Assembly: GCA_030620095.1 (NCBI GenBank)
Contig: JAUTXW010004489.1
Coordinates: forward strand, 582,501-646,500
Direction of reading: 5' to 3'
Source of the DNA: Kuschelorhynchus macadamiae
Lineage: Eukaryota; Arthropoda; Insecta; Coleoptera; Curculionidae
DNA length: 64,000 nt
Shown: positions 12,137 to 24,803 of the stretch, in pieces
Position numbering within the stretch: position 1 is the stretch's first letter
Layout: every line of letters begins with the position of its first letter
Notes under the pieces: model-generated
What the model was told of the DNA's origin: nothing
What the model saw: only the letters and a program-made list of their open reading frames with translations
The model's database searches: none
Translations under genes and position numbers: made by a program

Positions 12137-13956
12137 GTCCAATTAACAACACGATTGGAGTCTTCTTTCATGAAGAAGCAAAAATAAGAATCTCTAATGG
12201 CAAATGGACATTACTTGTATATAAATACTTAGAACCAATTAAGGATACAATTGTAAATAATGATAGAATTTTAGAAAACCTTATAAATAATATCAACGAA
12301 GACGTACCACGAATGAAAGCATTTAAATCTGAAGTATTAACACATATTAGTCTCCTTAGACCAATATCAGGAGCTGTAAATCAAAAATATACAGAGATAA
12401 TGGCAGATACTAAAAAATATATTCTTAGAGAAAAACGTGGAATTTTTAATGGTATAGGAACATTTTGGAAAGCAATTACAGGAAACTTAGATGCCTCCGA
12501 TGGCGAATATTTTAATGACTGTATAGAAAAAATAACGCATGATGAATATCAAATTGAAAATCTTCTTAAAAATCAAATCTCGGTAACTACCTCAGTAATA
12601 AAAGAATTTAATTCAACTATTCAGAAACTCAAAATTGACGAGGAAACATTCAATAATGATATTATAGAAATTCGAAAATCAATACTGGATATTTCTGACG
12701 ATCTGAAATATTATTCCTCTCAAATAGAAATATTAAATATTTGCGAACTATTAATGGAAAGTTATTCATTTCTTGAAAATTCTTTGAATGATATTATAAA
12801 TTCAATTGTTTTCGCCCGTTTACGGATTTTACACAGTTCAATTATTACACCTTTTGACTTAATAGAATCACTAAAGCACATATCTCAATCATTGCAAAGA
12901 AATAATTTACCTTTGTTAATTCACCCTTCAAGTGTGGCTCAATATCTCGAACATAGAAGAAGGCATATCAATATAATTCAAAAATAATTTTTGTTCTCGA
13001 AAAATATTCTCTTTCATTTATATCCAATACCAATTTTGGATAATCGAACAAGTCTTCACCACATTCTTTCAATAACAAATAATTTAATTGCGCGAAACGA
13101 TGATTCATTATTATATATCACAATTCGCAACTTGGAATCATGTAAATCTTTGAGCAGCCGAACACTAATATGTTCCAACATCCTGCCCTATCCAATAGAC
13201 AGTGATGCTGTTTGTGAAGCCCAGTTACTACGATTAATCAATCGCCTTCCAAGAACGTGCCAAGTTTCAGTTATCCTAGCCAAAGACTATCATGTGCAAG
13301 AACTTAATCAAAACTCCTGGTTAGTTGCCATTTCAGACCCTCTACCTGTGACTATTAAATGTGGTTCCAGAGACGTTGTTACCCAAACAATCAATACCAA
13401 CGCCATAATCAAACTTCAACCAGAGTGCAGTGCATTTATTGGCAGCACCAAAGTTCTAGCGAAGAAATTTGTAAATATTTATGATAATGTTACCTACAGC
13501 AACGTTCCAATCCAAATTCCATATGATTGCTGCAGCCATTATCCTGAGAAGATTCATATACCAGACTTGAAGCCTCTTAAGTTATACGACATTGACACAG
13601 AAAACTTAAATATCGCTCAACATAAATTAAATGAATATTCTGATCAGTTGGACAGACTAATCAATCAACCATTCGTAAAGAAACATATCGGTTGGTTTAC
13701 GATCCTGACTATAACTCTGATCATCAGTCTAATTATCCTGTACATATTTTGTAAATGTTATAGAAGAAAACCTAAAAACCTCAGTATTGGAATTGTGATG
13801 AATAGTGATGACTACCCACCTACTCCACCAAGGTCCAGAACAAATTTTGTACAATGGAGAAGAATATTTCCAAAAAGGCGACCAAACATACGTGTTGGTG
13901 AACCAACAGAAGAATCTGAAGAAATAGAACTTAACCTGAACAAACATTCAGCTTGA
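12070..13956 (+). pseudogene. env: Env glycoprotein (errantiviral, F-like), one in-frame stop
   Basis: One frame runs from about 12070 to 13956, broken only by TAA at 12985-12987. It starts with a hydrophobic segment that may be part of the signal peptide. A furin-like cleavage site REKR at 12427-12438 is followed by 'GIFNGIGTFWKAITGNLD', the fusion-peptide-like block typical of errantiviral Env and baculovirus F proteins. A membrane anchor 'TILTITLIISLIILYIFC' lies near 13700-13755, followed by a basic cytoplasmic tail. Env mRNA is spliced in relatives; an acceptor-like 'ctcttccag' ends at 12090. There is no good initiating ATG upstream of 12313, which fits a spliced start. Confidence 0.87.
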
Positions 13957-13986
13957 AAGTTGCTTCCACGTACCAACTTTCATCTT

Positions 13987-13994
13987 GATGGGGG
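13987..13994 (+). other. Polypurine tract
   Basis: The purine run 'gatgggggag' stands immediately before the 3' LTR, where plus-strand DNA synthesis would be primed. Confidence 0.75.
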
Positions 13995-14439
13995 AGTTGT
14001 TATATCTATTCTCACCAGCTATTTCATCATACAAGTTATGCTAACCTTGGTTCCCAGACTATCAGCTATCACCCGCCAACGCAGTTATTTAGAAAGCCAA
14101 GCTTATCTCAATAACAAAGTATCACATATCAGTCAACAACGTAGATCATCCTATTCTCATAAACAGCAGGTGTTACTTGTTTACGAAAACAAGTCTATAC
14201 CGAGAAAGCTTCATCAGCAGAACCCACATCCTGACCCAAGTGTTCAAGAAAGAAGTAAACAGTTCCCACTGAGTCAGCATAACGAAACATATAAATAGTT
14301 ATTTTTCTTTGTATACAGTTCAGTCTAACTTGAATTCATTTTCTAAAATATTACAAGTTCAAATGTATATATTTTAATTTGTATTATTTTTGAGTAATAA
14401 AATAATTTTTTAAAAAGTAATTTAGAAACTGATTTAACA
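13995..14439 (+). repeat. 3' LTR of the errantivirus
   Basis: Starts 'agttgttatatc', like the AGT-type starts of gypsy-group LTRs, and ends 'gatttaaca' at the (TA)n tract. It lacks about 15 bp of the 'cagttcagt' repeat seen in the 5' LTR and four bases near its end. The ORF at 13960-14298 is not a gene. Confidence 0.92.
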
Positions 14440-15447
<1,008 letters not shown>

Positions 15448-15690
15448 ATGAAATTTGCTCACATTAATATAAGGTCGTTTCTCACCGGTTTTAACTTATT
15501 TTCAAAGTTAGTGATATGCAATAAATACGACGTGGTCATGGTTACTGAAACATGGCTCTCAGATTATATTATGGATCCTGTTGTTGCTATCCCGGAATAT
15601 AATATTCATAGAGTTAATAGATTGGGTCGTGGCGGCGGAATTTGTTCATATGTTAAAGAATCACTTTCAGCAAGTAAACTAAAATAATTT
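15448..15690 (+). pseudogene. LINE ORF2 N-terminal endonuclease fragment
   Basis: The first 80 residues of an apurinic-type endonuclease: 'FAHINIRSF' (N of motif I), 'DVVMVTETWLSD' with the catalytic Glu, and 'RLGRGGGICSYVKE'. This is the N-terminus of ORF2 of Jockey/CR1-type LINEs, starting at a plausible ATG. It stops abruptly at 15687. A fragment that keeps only the 5' part is unusual, because LINE copies normally lose the 5' end, so a later insertion or deletion removed the rest. See 45284-47600. Confidence 0.8.
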
Positions 15691-15759
15691 ATATGATTAA
15701 TATATTATTTTTTGTAAATAAAATCGCAGAATAACTTTCAAAATTAATAGTAAGTGAAC

Positions 15760-16239
15760 TAGTCATGGTCGAGTGCGAGTCAGAATTATTCATCGACATT
15801 CAAGGTTATAATTTTTCATTTGGCTTGGTTCCGAAGGAGTTAGCTATCTACGATGATGTACGCTGGTCCAATTTTCTGTTTAAGTAGCCATTTAAAATAA
15901 ACATATTATCTGCCGAGGATAAAAAAAATTGTTGATTGGTCCGAAGAATATCCTGGTTTCGAATGAGACGTTGGATATATCGAATTATATAAAGTGGAAG
16001 AAATCCTTAAGAATATTCTCAACGCATATAGGAATCCAAAGATCTATGTCAAAGGTGCGGGAAAGGCCAACTTTAAAAACAAATTGGCTGAAGAGTTAAT
16101 GGTAAGCATTCTAGTCAATAAGGAACCTAAACTAAGCAAATTTAAGAAGATTCCCGAATGTTATTTTCATAAAAATACAAGCGATTGGCACTGTGCCTCG
16201 GCTAATGTAAAAATATTATTTGATTTTAAAAATTGTTAA
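15760..16239 (+). pseudogene. Polinton-associated exonuclease-like protein, broken
   Basis: Reading across two frames gives 'LFIDIQGYNFSFGLVPKELA' at 15787-15846, then 'PKIYVKGAGKANF' (about 16036) and 'IPECYFHKNTSDWHCA' near the end. This pattern (D-I-Q-G near the start, KELA, a Y-V-K-G strand, a C-x-H...H-C tail) recurs in insect genomes beside Polinton genes and looks like a DEDD-type 3' exonuclease fold, which is my inference. The stop at 15886 and frame changes near 15930-15990 disable it. The same family appears at 43678-44168 with clearly different sequence. Confidence 0.55.
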
Positions 16240-16256
16240 ATACAAAAATAGAATTA

Positions 16257-16740
16257 GATTTATTGCGAGACATTTTAACTATTGATAAAGCAAAGTAAAG
16301 TGTAATTCAGTATTGAATTGTCTAAACACCTAATAAAGAATTTTGTTATAATACAGCAATTTTATTTAGACCCACACAACTACATTCAAGAAGCTACTTA
16401 ATACGTTTTATTAGCAATTAAAAAAAATTAAAAGTGTATTATATTTTATTTACAATTAATATTACTTGAAACTAAAAAATTATACTTAAAATTAATATTA
16501 ACTAACCTAAAATTTATACTTAATAGATTTATTGCGATACATTTAACTATTGATAAAGTAAAGTATAATTCAGTATTGAATTGTCTAAACACATAATAAA
16601 GAATATTGTTATAATACAGCAATTTTATTTAGTCTCACACAACTACATTCAAAAAGCTACCTAATACGTCTTATTAGCAATTAAAAATATATATTTTATT
16701 TACAATTAATATTACCTAAACTAAAATTTATATTTAACAT
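16257..16740. repeat. Direct repeat, about 269-bp unit, two copies
   Basis: The block from 16257 recurs from 16526 with scattered changes, for example 'taattcagtattgaattg' in both. The sequence is AT-rich without an ORF and lies 3' of the exonuclease-like relic. Confidence 0.85.
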
Positions 16741-16829
16741 TAACTAGTCTTTTACATAACCTATTGGGCTGTTTTCTCCTAATTTTTGACACATTTGGTA
16801 TAAGCTCTATTTGGATAGGACCGTTACTT

Positions 16830-17267
16830 TAATTGATTAGAAATAATATTTCCAAGTCGCTCAAAAGTCTTAGAATAACCTCATCATAATTCGCTCGTGG
16901 TACTGCTGGTTGTGCTAGTGCGACTGGCGTAGGTACTGCGACTGGTGTTGGTATTACTGACGTTGGTAATACTGGTTTTGGTATTACTGACGTTGGTATT
17001 ACTGGCGTGGGTAGTACTGGCGGCTCCTGCGGCGATTGTAGATAACCACCCCACATGGGCCACATTGTTTCTCTGCTGATGTGGTTGCTGGGCATAACTA
17101 ATGCTGCGGCATCGGCTACTGCGGTGAGTGTGTAGATCCACACCACATCACGTTATCGCCTGAGCACGCAGGTAATGCCATTCCGACATCTACAAACAAT
17201 TGATGATGCTCATCACAAAACTGTATAAAATCATCATATGAAATGTTATCACTACTAACCGACATTT
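16830..17267 (-). pseudogene. Unrecognised Pro/Val-repeat protein, frameshifted
   Basis: From an ATG at 17267 the minus strand reads 'MSVSSDNISYDDFIQFCDE' and about 46 residues before a stop near 17130. Another frame (17146-16829) gives 105 residues with a repeated 'VIPTSVIPTPV' type proline-valine stretch and the end 'NYDEVILRLLSDLEILF'. The repeat arises from an 18-24-bp tandem array at 16921-17010. I do not recognise the family; its neighbours suggest a Polinton or other virus-like accessory gene. Confidence 0.35.
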
Positions 17268-17455
17268 TTTATAATTTAACTTAAAATAATTGAACTTAAG
17301 ATAACACACGCGCAAGATCAATATTTGATTCAAACTAAGCACTGAACTGATCACAGGATCACCACAATATAAAGTACGAAAAGAAAACGCCGAAATACCG
17401 CCATGGATAAGCCAACTGAGCACCACTGTTACATTTAGAAGAAAACGCCCCATAA

Positions 17456-17530
17456 ATCGGAAAAAAAAACTCGGGAAAAAAAAACTGGGAAAAAAAAATT
17501 GAAAAAAAAAACTTGGACAAAAAAAATCGT
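17456..17530. repeat. A-rich short tandem repeat
   Basis: Runs of eight to ten A separated by 'actcggg', 'actggg', 'attg', 'acttggac'. Low complexity; the Phe-rich minus-strand ORF across it is an artefact. Confidence 0.8.
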
Positions 17531-17878
17531 TACAGTTCACTTACAGGTGTTTGACACCAGTTGCGCTTGGTACCACTCCGTACCACGCCGTACCAGCCCA
17601 GCCAATGGAAGAAACTTAATAAGAAGTGGTTTAGGCGGCTTGGGAGATGTACTTACGTATTTATTGTCTGTCAGTTACTCGAAAGGTTCCTATCTTGCTT
17701 CTTAGTGTCTGCGTTGTAAACTCTCTTGTGTAATTGTGCTTTCGTGCCTTTAAGTGTGCAAATCCATAGCTATCCTATTACTAATTCTAATTAAATTTTG
17801 TGTTTCTACTACTTTTTAAGTTGACAAAACCCTGTTAATTTATCTTACATTTTGTGTTTACAGCTTTTGTGTTTTGTG
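17531..17878. other. No gene seen
   Basis: A small GC-richer patch with 'accactccgtacca/ccacgccgtacca' near-repeats (17570-17595), then T-rich sequence. The 68-residue ORF starting in the A-rich repeat has no recognisable feature. Confidence 0.4.
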
Positions 17879-18640
17879 TTTCGCAGGTTTGATTTTTACT
17901 TTTTACTTTTATCCAACAAGAATTCTATACCTGATATTGATTTTGATTTGGATTTAAAACTTGATTTAACGTTATTTGATCTAGAAGAGGCTTGCTTATT
18001 TCATGATTTAATGGAATGTCATTTTGTATCAATTAAAACCAGACGAGTTAGAAAAACATTTTATGGATAACAATACGCAATCAGAAATTGGTGGTGAGTA
18101 TTCAGAAATTGGTAGTGAATAATTAAATTTCAATTTTTAATAATCAAAATCATCAGATTAATAAAAATATTCAAATTAATCAAAATAATGAAGTTCATCC
18201 TGGACTAATTTCAACAATAAATTATGAGGACCTAGCGATCTCTGGGGAATTTAATTCAGATATTAATTCATTTAATAGTCTCCGAATCATTAGAAAATCT
18301 CAAAAAGACTTCTTCAAAATATTTCACTTCTAATGAAGAGTTTAATTTGCAAAATAAAAAGTTTGAAATATTAGATGTTTATTCGGAGTAGGGAGTTGAG
18401 GGGAAACAGGGTGAAACTAAATTTCATACTTATCAGGGAGTCGAGGGGAAACCGGGTGAAACTGAATTTCAGATATATCAGGAAGTCGAGAAGGAAAAGG
18501 AAATTATGGGAGAAAAATTTCCTATCTACTCACCAGTTTCTGATGCGTCGTCGGAAGATTCGATAGAGACCGTTATTGAGGTAAAAAAATTTAGGGAGTA
18601 GTATAAACCAGCTCCTAAATTACATTTCGACCAAAAATCA
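17879..18640 (+). pseudogene. Acidic, Asn-rich unrecognised protein relic
   Basis: One reading gives 'DIDFDLDLKLDLTLFDLEEA' (about 17938-17997). A later stretch in other frames is Asn-rich, and one near 18400-18590 reads 'GKPGETEFQIYQEVEKEKE' and 'SPVSDASSEDSIETVIEV'. The last part contains a 48-bp tandem repeat (two copies at 18382-18480). The composition is that of a disordered acidic protein, possibly the N-terminal part of the zinc-finger/polymerase gene downstream. I do not recognise it. Confidence 0.35.
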
Positions 18641-18719
18641 AACCTTTAATGAAGTTGTAGGTGACGTTGTATTAAATTGCAATCATAGTACAGCAAAACC
18701 TCGCTATGATCCGTGTGAA

Positions 18720-18870
18720 TTTGTGGAATCTAAAGAGGTTCAGAACAAAAGAAAACGTTCTGTTTCTGAATCTTCAGACGAGGATACAAATGTCAATAAA
18801 AAGTTGAAAAACGAATATAATGAAGAATCCGGGACCGTTGTTATAGCACCACCCAATAAAAACATCATCA
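18720..18870 (+). pseudogene. Nuclear-type charged segment interrupted by an RTE copy
   Basis: Reads 'ESKEVQNKRKRSVSESSDED' and 'NVNKKLKNEYNEESGTVVI': a KRKR basic patch followed by acidic serine-rich sequence, like a nuclear localisation signal. The frame runs straight into the 3' end of an RTE LINE at 18868. A plausible continuation on the far side is at 19440-19600. Probably an exon of the Polinton early gene ahead of the polymerase. Confidence 0.4.
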
Positions 18871-19434
18871 TCATCAATGGCTTTACAACTCTTCGTGGGT
18901 CTTATCCGCATTTACTATTGCCCTCCATTCCTGTCGATCCTGTGCCACTATTTCCCATTGTCCTACGCCCATCCTTTCTAGGTCTTCTCTGACAGCATCT
19001 TTCCATCTTTTTGTAGGTCGGCCTACGGATCTTCTGCCATCCGGTTATTCCCAAAACACATTGTTTATAAGGCGGTCATTTCCGCTCCTTACCACATGTC
19101 CAGCCCAGCGTAATCGGTTGGCCTTGATGAAACGGACTATGTTTTCTTTGCCAAACAGTAGCTCTAGTTCTCGGTTGTAACGTCGTCGCCATTCGTTTGT
19201 GTTTTGATCTGTACACGGGCCATAGATAATTCGCAGTATTTTGCGTTCCCACACTAACAACTTGTCAATTTCCTTTTTGTTTAATGTCCATGTCTCACTT
19301 CTATAGGTGGTTACTGGTCGTATTATTGTTCTATATAACTTGACTTTTGTTCTTCTACTAAGGAGCGTAACACAAACCATTAAAATTTCTTTACAGAAGT
19401 AAATTAAACAAATTTTTAAATTAAGCAAAACCAT
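18868..19434 (-). mobile_element. RTE-type LINE, 5'-truncated 3' end
   Basis: The minus strand encodes the C-terminus of an RTE-clade reverse transcriptase protein: 'LYRTIIRPVTTYRSETWTL', 'LLVWERKILRIIYGP', 'RLRWAGHVVR', then after a stop 'GRPTKRWKDAVREDL'. The 3' end finishes in an ATGATGATG-type microsatellite (plus strand 'catcatcatcatc' at 18873-18886), as is typical of RTE elements. Only the last 190 residues or so remain; the ATG at 19434 is not a true start. Confidence 0.85.
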
Positions 19435-19726
19435 TTTTATTTATTGAAGATCATAGACGTGGTTGTGCAACATTTAAATCGATGGGGCACAATTATTTTA
19501 ATTTCATTGAATATAAAAATTTGGGTAATTTTACTTGCACAACTGTTGAAAAAATAATTTTTAATTTAAAAAAAAACTAAACCAATAAATAGCCATTTTA
19601 AAACGACCCTTCTTTGCACACTTTGTCTAAAAGAATTTACACAGAGTCGAAACTTCATAAAACACATAAAAGAAGCGTGTTTGAACAAAGACACAAATCA
19701 TAATCAGGATGATTATTTAATCGATA

Positions 19727-19959
19727 GTAAGTATATTTACACTATTTTCTAAAAAAATTGAGTATATTAAAACATAAGAAAAGCAATCAAAGTAATTTGT
19801 TTTGTATCATTTCATTGATTTTTTTTTTGACTGACTCAGGGAGCGTCCAGAGGCAGGGGAGGTGGACAGTCCCACGCCCCCACCTTGCACCGCCGCTAAT
19901 TATATTCTATATAACGCTATAATTCATTAAATTACATTAAATTATATTTTTTGTTTCAG
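19727..19959 (+). other. Probable intron 1 of the polymerase gene
   Basis: Donor 'gtaagt' directly after 'gatta...atcgata' and a pyrimidine-rich acceptor 'ttttttgtttcag'. Splicing would connect 'DYLID' to 'DAKFFRNNA' in frame. The intron carries a GC-rich patch at 19848-19900. Confidence 0.55.
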
Positions 19960-20407
19960 TTGATGCAAAATTCTTCAGGAATAATGCATTCGACATTGCG
20001 AAGACTATAAAGCTGATAATAAGGTTAGTACTTGGAACTCCCATCTGAGAACAAACATCCACAAAAGCAACAGTACTATTAAATATGGAAATGGAATAGA
20101 CCTTATTAGAAATGCTTTTAAATGTCGAATCGCGGCATATAAGGTTTACGCACCAAAACCATGTCGACCTTAAAAAATTAACAGCAAAATTTTAACATTA
20201 ATTTTGCAGCAACAACTACATACAATCGTTAAGGTAAATGCAGAGTTATTTGGTATATATTACTCGCCAGTTTTGAATTTACATCAGTTAGATCATTCAA
20301 TACAGCCTTCCATAACGTGACTGAGACGATTGATTTAAATCGTCTCTATGACGATATATTCAAAGTTCTTACAACCAAGGCAGATGAACTACCAGAACGA
20401 GATTCTG

Positions 20408-20523
20408 GTAAGTTAATAATTTACTTGTAAAAATGTTAACATTTCAAGTGTGATTGCTACTATTTTTTTTATTTACAAGAGTCTTTCTTGTTAAGTACTA
20501 ATTATTTCTTTTTTGAATTGCAG
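20408..20523 (+). other. Probable intron 2 of the polymerase gene
   Basis: Donor 'gtaagt' after 'gattctg' and acceptor 'ttgaattgcag'. Joining the exons keeps the frame: DSG is followed by WILQQILHLEI. The 116-base length and signals are typical of insect introns. Confidence 0.65.
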
Positions 20524-21328
20524 GCTGGATTTTACAACAAATTCTCCATTTAGAAATAAACATCAACAACTGCAATCCTTTATGGGGCTCCCTATATTTC
20601 AATTAAGGATTTCGGGGCAACTATCAAAAAAGAAATGTAAAAAAAATCTATGTGACGGATGTTTACAATATTTTGGTAAATATGCGAAATTACAAAGACA
20701 CTTAAAACATGATTGCACATCTGTGCGAATTGAATATCCTTCAGATGACCTTATTTTAGACAAGTTTGGAAATCAAATTCCAGAAAACATATTAAAGTTT
20801 CAAAATATTTAAAAGCAGTATAAAGCACATTTTGTAACCTTGACCCTACAACCTCCTATACAGTAAAAACTGCTAAACACGTTCCATATTCGTTCGCTTA
20901 TTACATTAAATCATCATTTAATGAAAATTTCACATCTTTAAAGCTTTATCGTGGAACCGATTGTGTTGTAAAGTTTATTGAATATGTTGAACAAGATGTG
21001 AAAAAACTTTATGACAATTATTTTAGAAATCAAAAGCCTATGAATAAGTTAAGTGATTAGCAACAAAAAGAATATGATAGTGCATTTGTGTGCTATATAT
21101 GTGAAAGACCTTTTTCGGATAAAAATTTTAAAAAAGGTATGGACCAGTGTCATTTTAGTGGTAACTGTAGAAGCGCAGCTCATTCTATTCTATTTGGAAT
21201 TTACATTTCATACCTCCAACTTACATTCCAATAATTTTTCATAATCTGAAAAATTACGATTTCAACCTATTTATTAAGTCCTTATGTAACAACAAAGAAT
21301 CTATTAGCGTTATTGCTCAAAATAAAGA

Positions 21329-21365
<37 letters not shown>

Positions 21366-23412
21366 TTTAGCAAAAAAAAATGGTAGACACGCTCTAAAAA
21401 TAAAAAGATAGTTTACCTACATTTACGATTTATAGACTCATTTCTGTTTTTACCAGAATCTCTTGAATCAGTATAATTCCCAATGTCTTGAAATTAGAAA
21501 ACATTTTTCAGATCCAGAGCAATTTAAATATGTTAGACAAATCAGGAGTTTTTCCTTATTCATATATTGATTCTCACGAAAAGTTGGATGATAAATATCT
21601 GCCTTCCATTGATAAATTTTAGGATGACTTAACTGATGAAAATATTAGTAATGAAGATTACACTAGAGCTAAAGAGGTATGGAATGTATTCAATTGTTCA
21701 ACAATAGATGATTATTCAGATATATATTTGAAATCTGACGTCCTTCTTTTAGCCGATGTTTTTGAAAATTATAGAAATACTTGTTATAAAACATATAAAT
21801 TAGATCCTGTCAACTATGTAACTAGTCCTTCCATGCATTGGGATGCTACGATGAAATTTACAAATGTAGAATTAGCATTACTGACTGATCCAGATATGCT
21901 TCATTTCTTCAAAAAAGAAGTTCGCGGTGGAGTTAGTACTTATTCAGTTCGAAAATCGGAGGCAAATAATCCTTTTATTGATAATTTCAATCCTAAATAT
22001 CCAATAAAATATATTGCCTAATTAGATGCAACAAATTTGTATGGTTTTGCAATGAAACAGTACTTGGCTGAAAAAAACTTTGGCTATCTGAGGATGAAAT
22101 CATTGAAATAAATGAAATTAATATTTTAGATCTTTCAGATACATCATCTACGGGCTTTGTATTTGAAGTTGACTTAAAATATCCTCAGAATTTACATGAA
22201 AGCCATAACGAATTTCCGCTCTGTTCCGAACAATTTAAGCCACCGATTTCAAAATATTCTAAACTAATTCCCAATTTAAACAACAAGTAGATGTTATTCA
22301 TTATCGTGCCTTGAAGCAATGCTTAAAATTTGGACTAAAACTTCTGAAAATACACCGAGGAATTAAATTTACACATTCTCCATGGTTAGCTAAATATACT
22401 GATTTAAATACTAATTCACGAAATGATTCTAAAAACAAATTTTAAAAAAGTTCGTACAAATTGGCAAATAACAGTATTTTTGGAAAAACTATGGAGAATG
22501 GCGAAAACCGAGTAGATATTAAGCTGGTAACTCAATGGGAGAGAGAGAGAAACAAATTGAGGGCTGAGAAGATAATTGCAAAACCTCAATTCAAAGATTT
22601 AAATTTTTTTTCGGAAAATTTAGTAGCTATTTAACTTAAAAGGATATGTATCGAATATAATAAACCTATTTTTGTTGGAATGAGTATATTGGATATTGCA
22701 AAAACTGTAATGTATGATTTTTATTACGGATATTTAAAAATAAAATATGGCGATAATGTAAGTTTATTGTACACTGATACTGATTCTTTAATACTAGAAA
22801 TTGAGACAGAAAATTTGTATGAAGATATTAAGCAAAATCTGAATCAATTTGACACGCATACTGCATAAAAGCCAAAGATAATTTAGATAAAAAGGCATTC
22901 GTAAATCTGCCATACCAAAACAATTAAACTTATCAGATTACAAAGATGTTGTGGAAAAAGGTAAAAAAGTATTATGCGCAATGTATGTTTTTACACACAT
23001 CACATTTCCACAATATTTATACGAATTTGATTAACAAACTAGCTTTGACAAGTCATGATGATAAAAGATATCGTCTTTCAAATACTACAAAAACTCTGGC
23101 ATGTGGTCACAAAGATATTCTTCATATAGAATCAATGTTTGAAGCTTTATCTATTTTACAATCTGAAAATGAACTGAAAGCTAAAAGACGTCGTTTTGAA
23201 GAAACTCTTATTAAAAGTTGATTTCACAAATTTAAAGCTTGTTCTCACTTAAGAGTCATAAACAATTATTAGCTAGTTTTGAAATTGGAAAGTTAAAGTT
23301 GTCAAGTTTTATTAAAGTTTGTTTCTTTTATAATCTGTTTAACGATATTTGTACAAATATATATAAAATGTTGTAACAAACAGTACCAGTATCATTTAGT
23401 TTCTTTAAAACA

Positions 23413-23781
23413 ATGACTGCTACTTCATTAATTGTACTAGTTTCCCTTGTTGGTAGGGTATTATATGTTAATCATATTCCTAATACAATTAGAGCCGACG
23501 TGTTCATCAATAAGATAATGAAACTGATCGTCGTAAGCAAATAAGAATGGTTTACGTAGCTGGAAACTCACACTTTTTTACTTATAATATTACAGAAAAT
23601 TACTTAAATGTTAATAATTATATGAAGATCATTTATTCAGAATGGATAGAATTTGTTCATCTGAAAGATAATTGTAATTATGTATATTTCCATATAATAT
23701 TCTGGTTTCAGACTTTATTATCAATTATTTTCGTTATTTCCGTTCGTATCAATATTAATAATTTATTTAAAAACTTGAATT
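23413..23781 (+). pseudogene. Small protein with two membrane segments, frameshifted
   Basis: From ATG 23413 a hydrophobic N-terminal segment ('SLIVLVSLVGRVLYV') is followed by a frameshift near 23510. The continuing frame reads 'MVYVAGNSHFFTYN' and ends with a second hydrophobic segment ('YFHIIFWFQTLLSIIFVISV'). A TATA-like 'atataaaatg' lies about 50 bases upstream. I do not recognise the family; its position next to PolB suggests a Polinton membrane protein. Confidence 0.45.
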
Positions 23782-23869
23782 AAAATTTTTAGTATTTAAA
23801 TTTTTGTAGTTTAATTTTTATCCTTCCAACGTTAATTAGCTCCTCCACTTAAGTGGGAGGGATAGTATG

Positions 23870-23880
23870 CTATAAAAATG
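23870..23880 (+). promoter_or_regulatory. TATA-like promoter element
   Basis: 'gctataaaaatg' about 50 bases upstream of ATG 23924, preceded by a short inverted repeat 'cctccacttaagtgggagg' (23842-23860). Similar TATA elements precede other genes of this element. Confidence 0.5.
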
Positions 23881-23923
23881 TGCTGCGAATCATTATTTAC
23901 TTAGTTTTATATTCTACTGTCTC

Positions 23924-24588
23924 ATGATGTTCAATCAACAGAGTGCAGCATCCAATGTATTTAAAACATCCATAAATTCTGTCCAAAAACAAACCATAGT
24001 TAATTTTAAACAGTACTCTTTAAATAAATCCAACTCAAAGTTTGTGAATATAGGGTTGTGTTTAGAAACTGATTTTTCACCATGTATTGACTTTGGTGGA
24101 AATAAGAATCAATCTATTGATCTGTTAGATCAATCTATAGTGATGATGATTGGAAGGAGCTACTAAAACATCAGAGTGTTGTAACAAACTACTTTTTCTC
24201 ATCCAACACCTTTCAAGAAACTATATTTTTGAAAAATATATACATTCTTTTTGAGAAACTTGGTGAAATGCCAATAGTGAGGATCACAAGAAATGATAAT
24301 TACGTATGTTTTGGAACTGAAACTGTGTGCATATTATGGCAACACGTGCCCCTAATCCAATACAGGTTAAATATTTTACAAAAACAGAAATTTAAAAGTT
24401 ACTTCGACATTTTTAAAGGTAGTCTGTTTTTCGAACCAAATGTCAAAGTATATGGTATTCTATCCCCAAGTGAAAACCCCAATAGTCAGAATGTTTGTAC
24501 TATGTTAGAATTATTACTAATCCATCCAAACCAGTTAGAACAGAAATTAAGGGAAAGAAAATATTATGAAAAAATCAGTAAGTTTTGA
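23924..24588 (+). pseudogene. Conserved Polinton protein of unknown function, one frameshift
   Basis: ATG 23924 opens 'MMFNQQSAASNVFKTSIN'; the first frame ends at 24166. A shift near 24140 restores a continuous protein through 'DDDWKELLKHQSVVTNYFF' and 24229-24588 ('PIVRITRNDNYVCFGTETVC', 'NVCTMLELLLIHP'). The pattern of an N-terminal beta region ('KFVNIGLCLETDFSPCIDFG') and a C-terminal helical block recurs near Polinton polymerases in insects as far as I recall. Function unknown. It converges on the integrase gene, with AATAAA-type polyadenylation signals between them (about 24755-24765). Confidence 0.55.
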
Positions 24589-24803
24589 TAAAACTAAAAA
24601 TCAATTTCATTCGATGCATGCATGGAAGTTTGCATATAGAAAATCTCTTATGCTACCTCAAGAATTTCTAGACTAACAACATTTTAAAAAGAGAATTTAC
24701 TTCTGTAAAATTATTTTAAGACCTCTATTAGAAAATATGTTAAATACAGTTATTAAATAAAAAACAGTATTATGAAAAAAAAAATGTGTTTTATTAATCA
24801 ATA

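Larger units (their letters stand above)
19440..23221 (+). pseudogene. Protein-primed DNA polymerase B (Polinton type), broken
   Basis: A zinc-finger-like N-terminus (CTLCLKEFTQ...HIKEAC, 19616-19681) is followed after an intron by a weakly readable region. A second finger lies at 20648-20711 (CDGCLQYFGKYAKLQRHLKH). The exonuclease/TP-type region near 20880-21250 includes 'SFAYYIKSSFNENF'. The palm spans 21728-22868: 'SDVLLLADVFENYRNT', motif A 'LDATNLYGF' (22024), a motif B equivalent 'NSIFGKTMENG', and motif C 'YTDTDSL' (22772-22792). The C-terminus shows 'LALTSHDDKRY'. Polintons use this enzyme with a terminal protein to copy themselves. There are many frameshifts; a TAA sits just before motif A (22019-22021). 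A (TA)n run lies at 21334-21362. Confidence 0.88.

Noticed and set aside
13960..14298. 112-residue ORF, also present at 6047-6349
   Set aside because: Lies within the LTRs, has no domain, and both copies exist only because the LTRs are duplicates.
17190..17540. Phe-rich minus-strand ORF resembling a membrane protein
   Set aside because: Created by the A-rich tandem repeat on the plus strand.
21334..21362. (TA)n tract as a possible second errantivirus target
   Set aside because: Short microsatellite in the polymerase relic with no LTR beside it.
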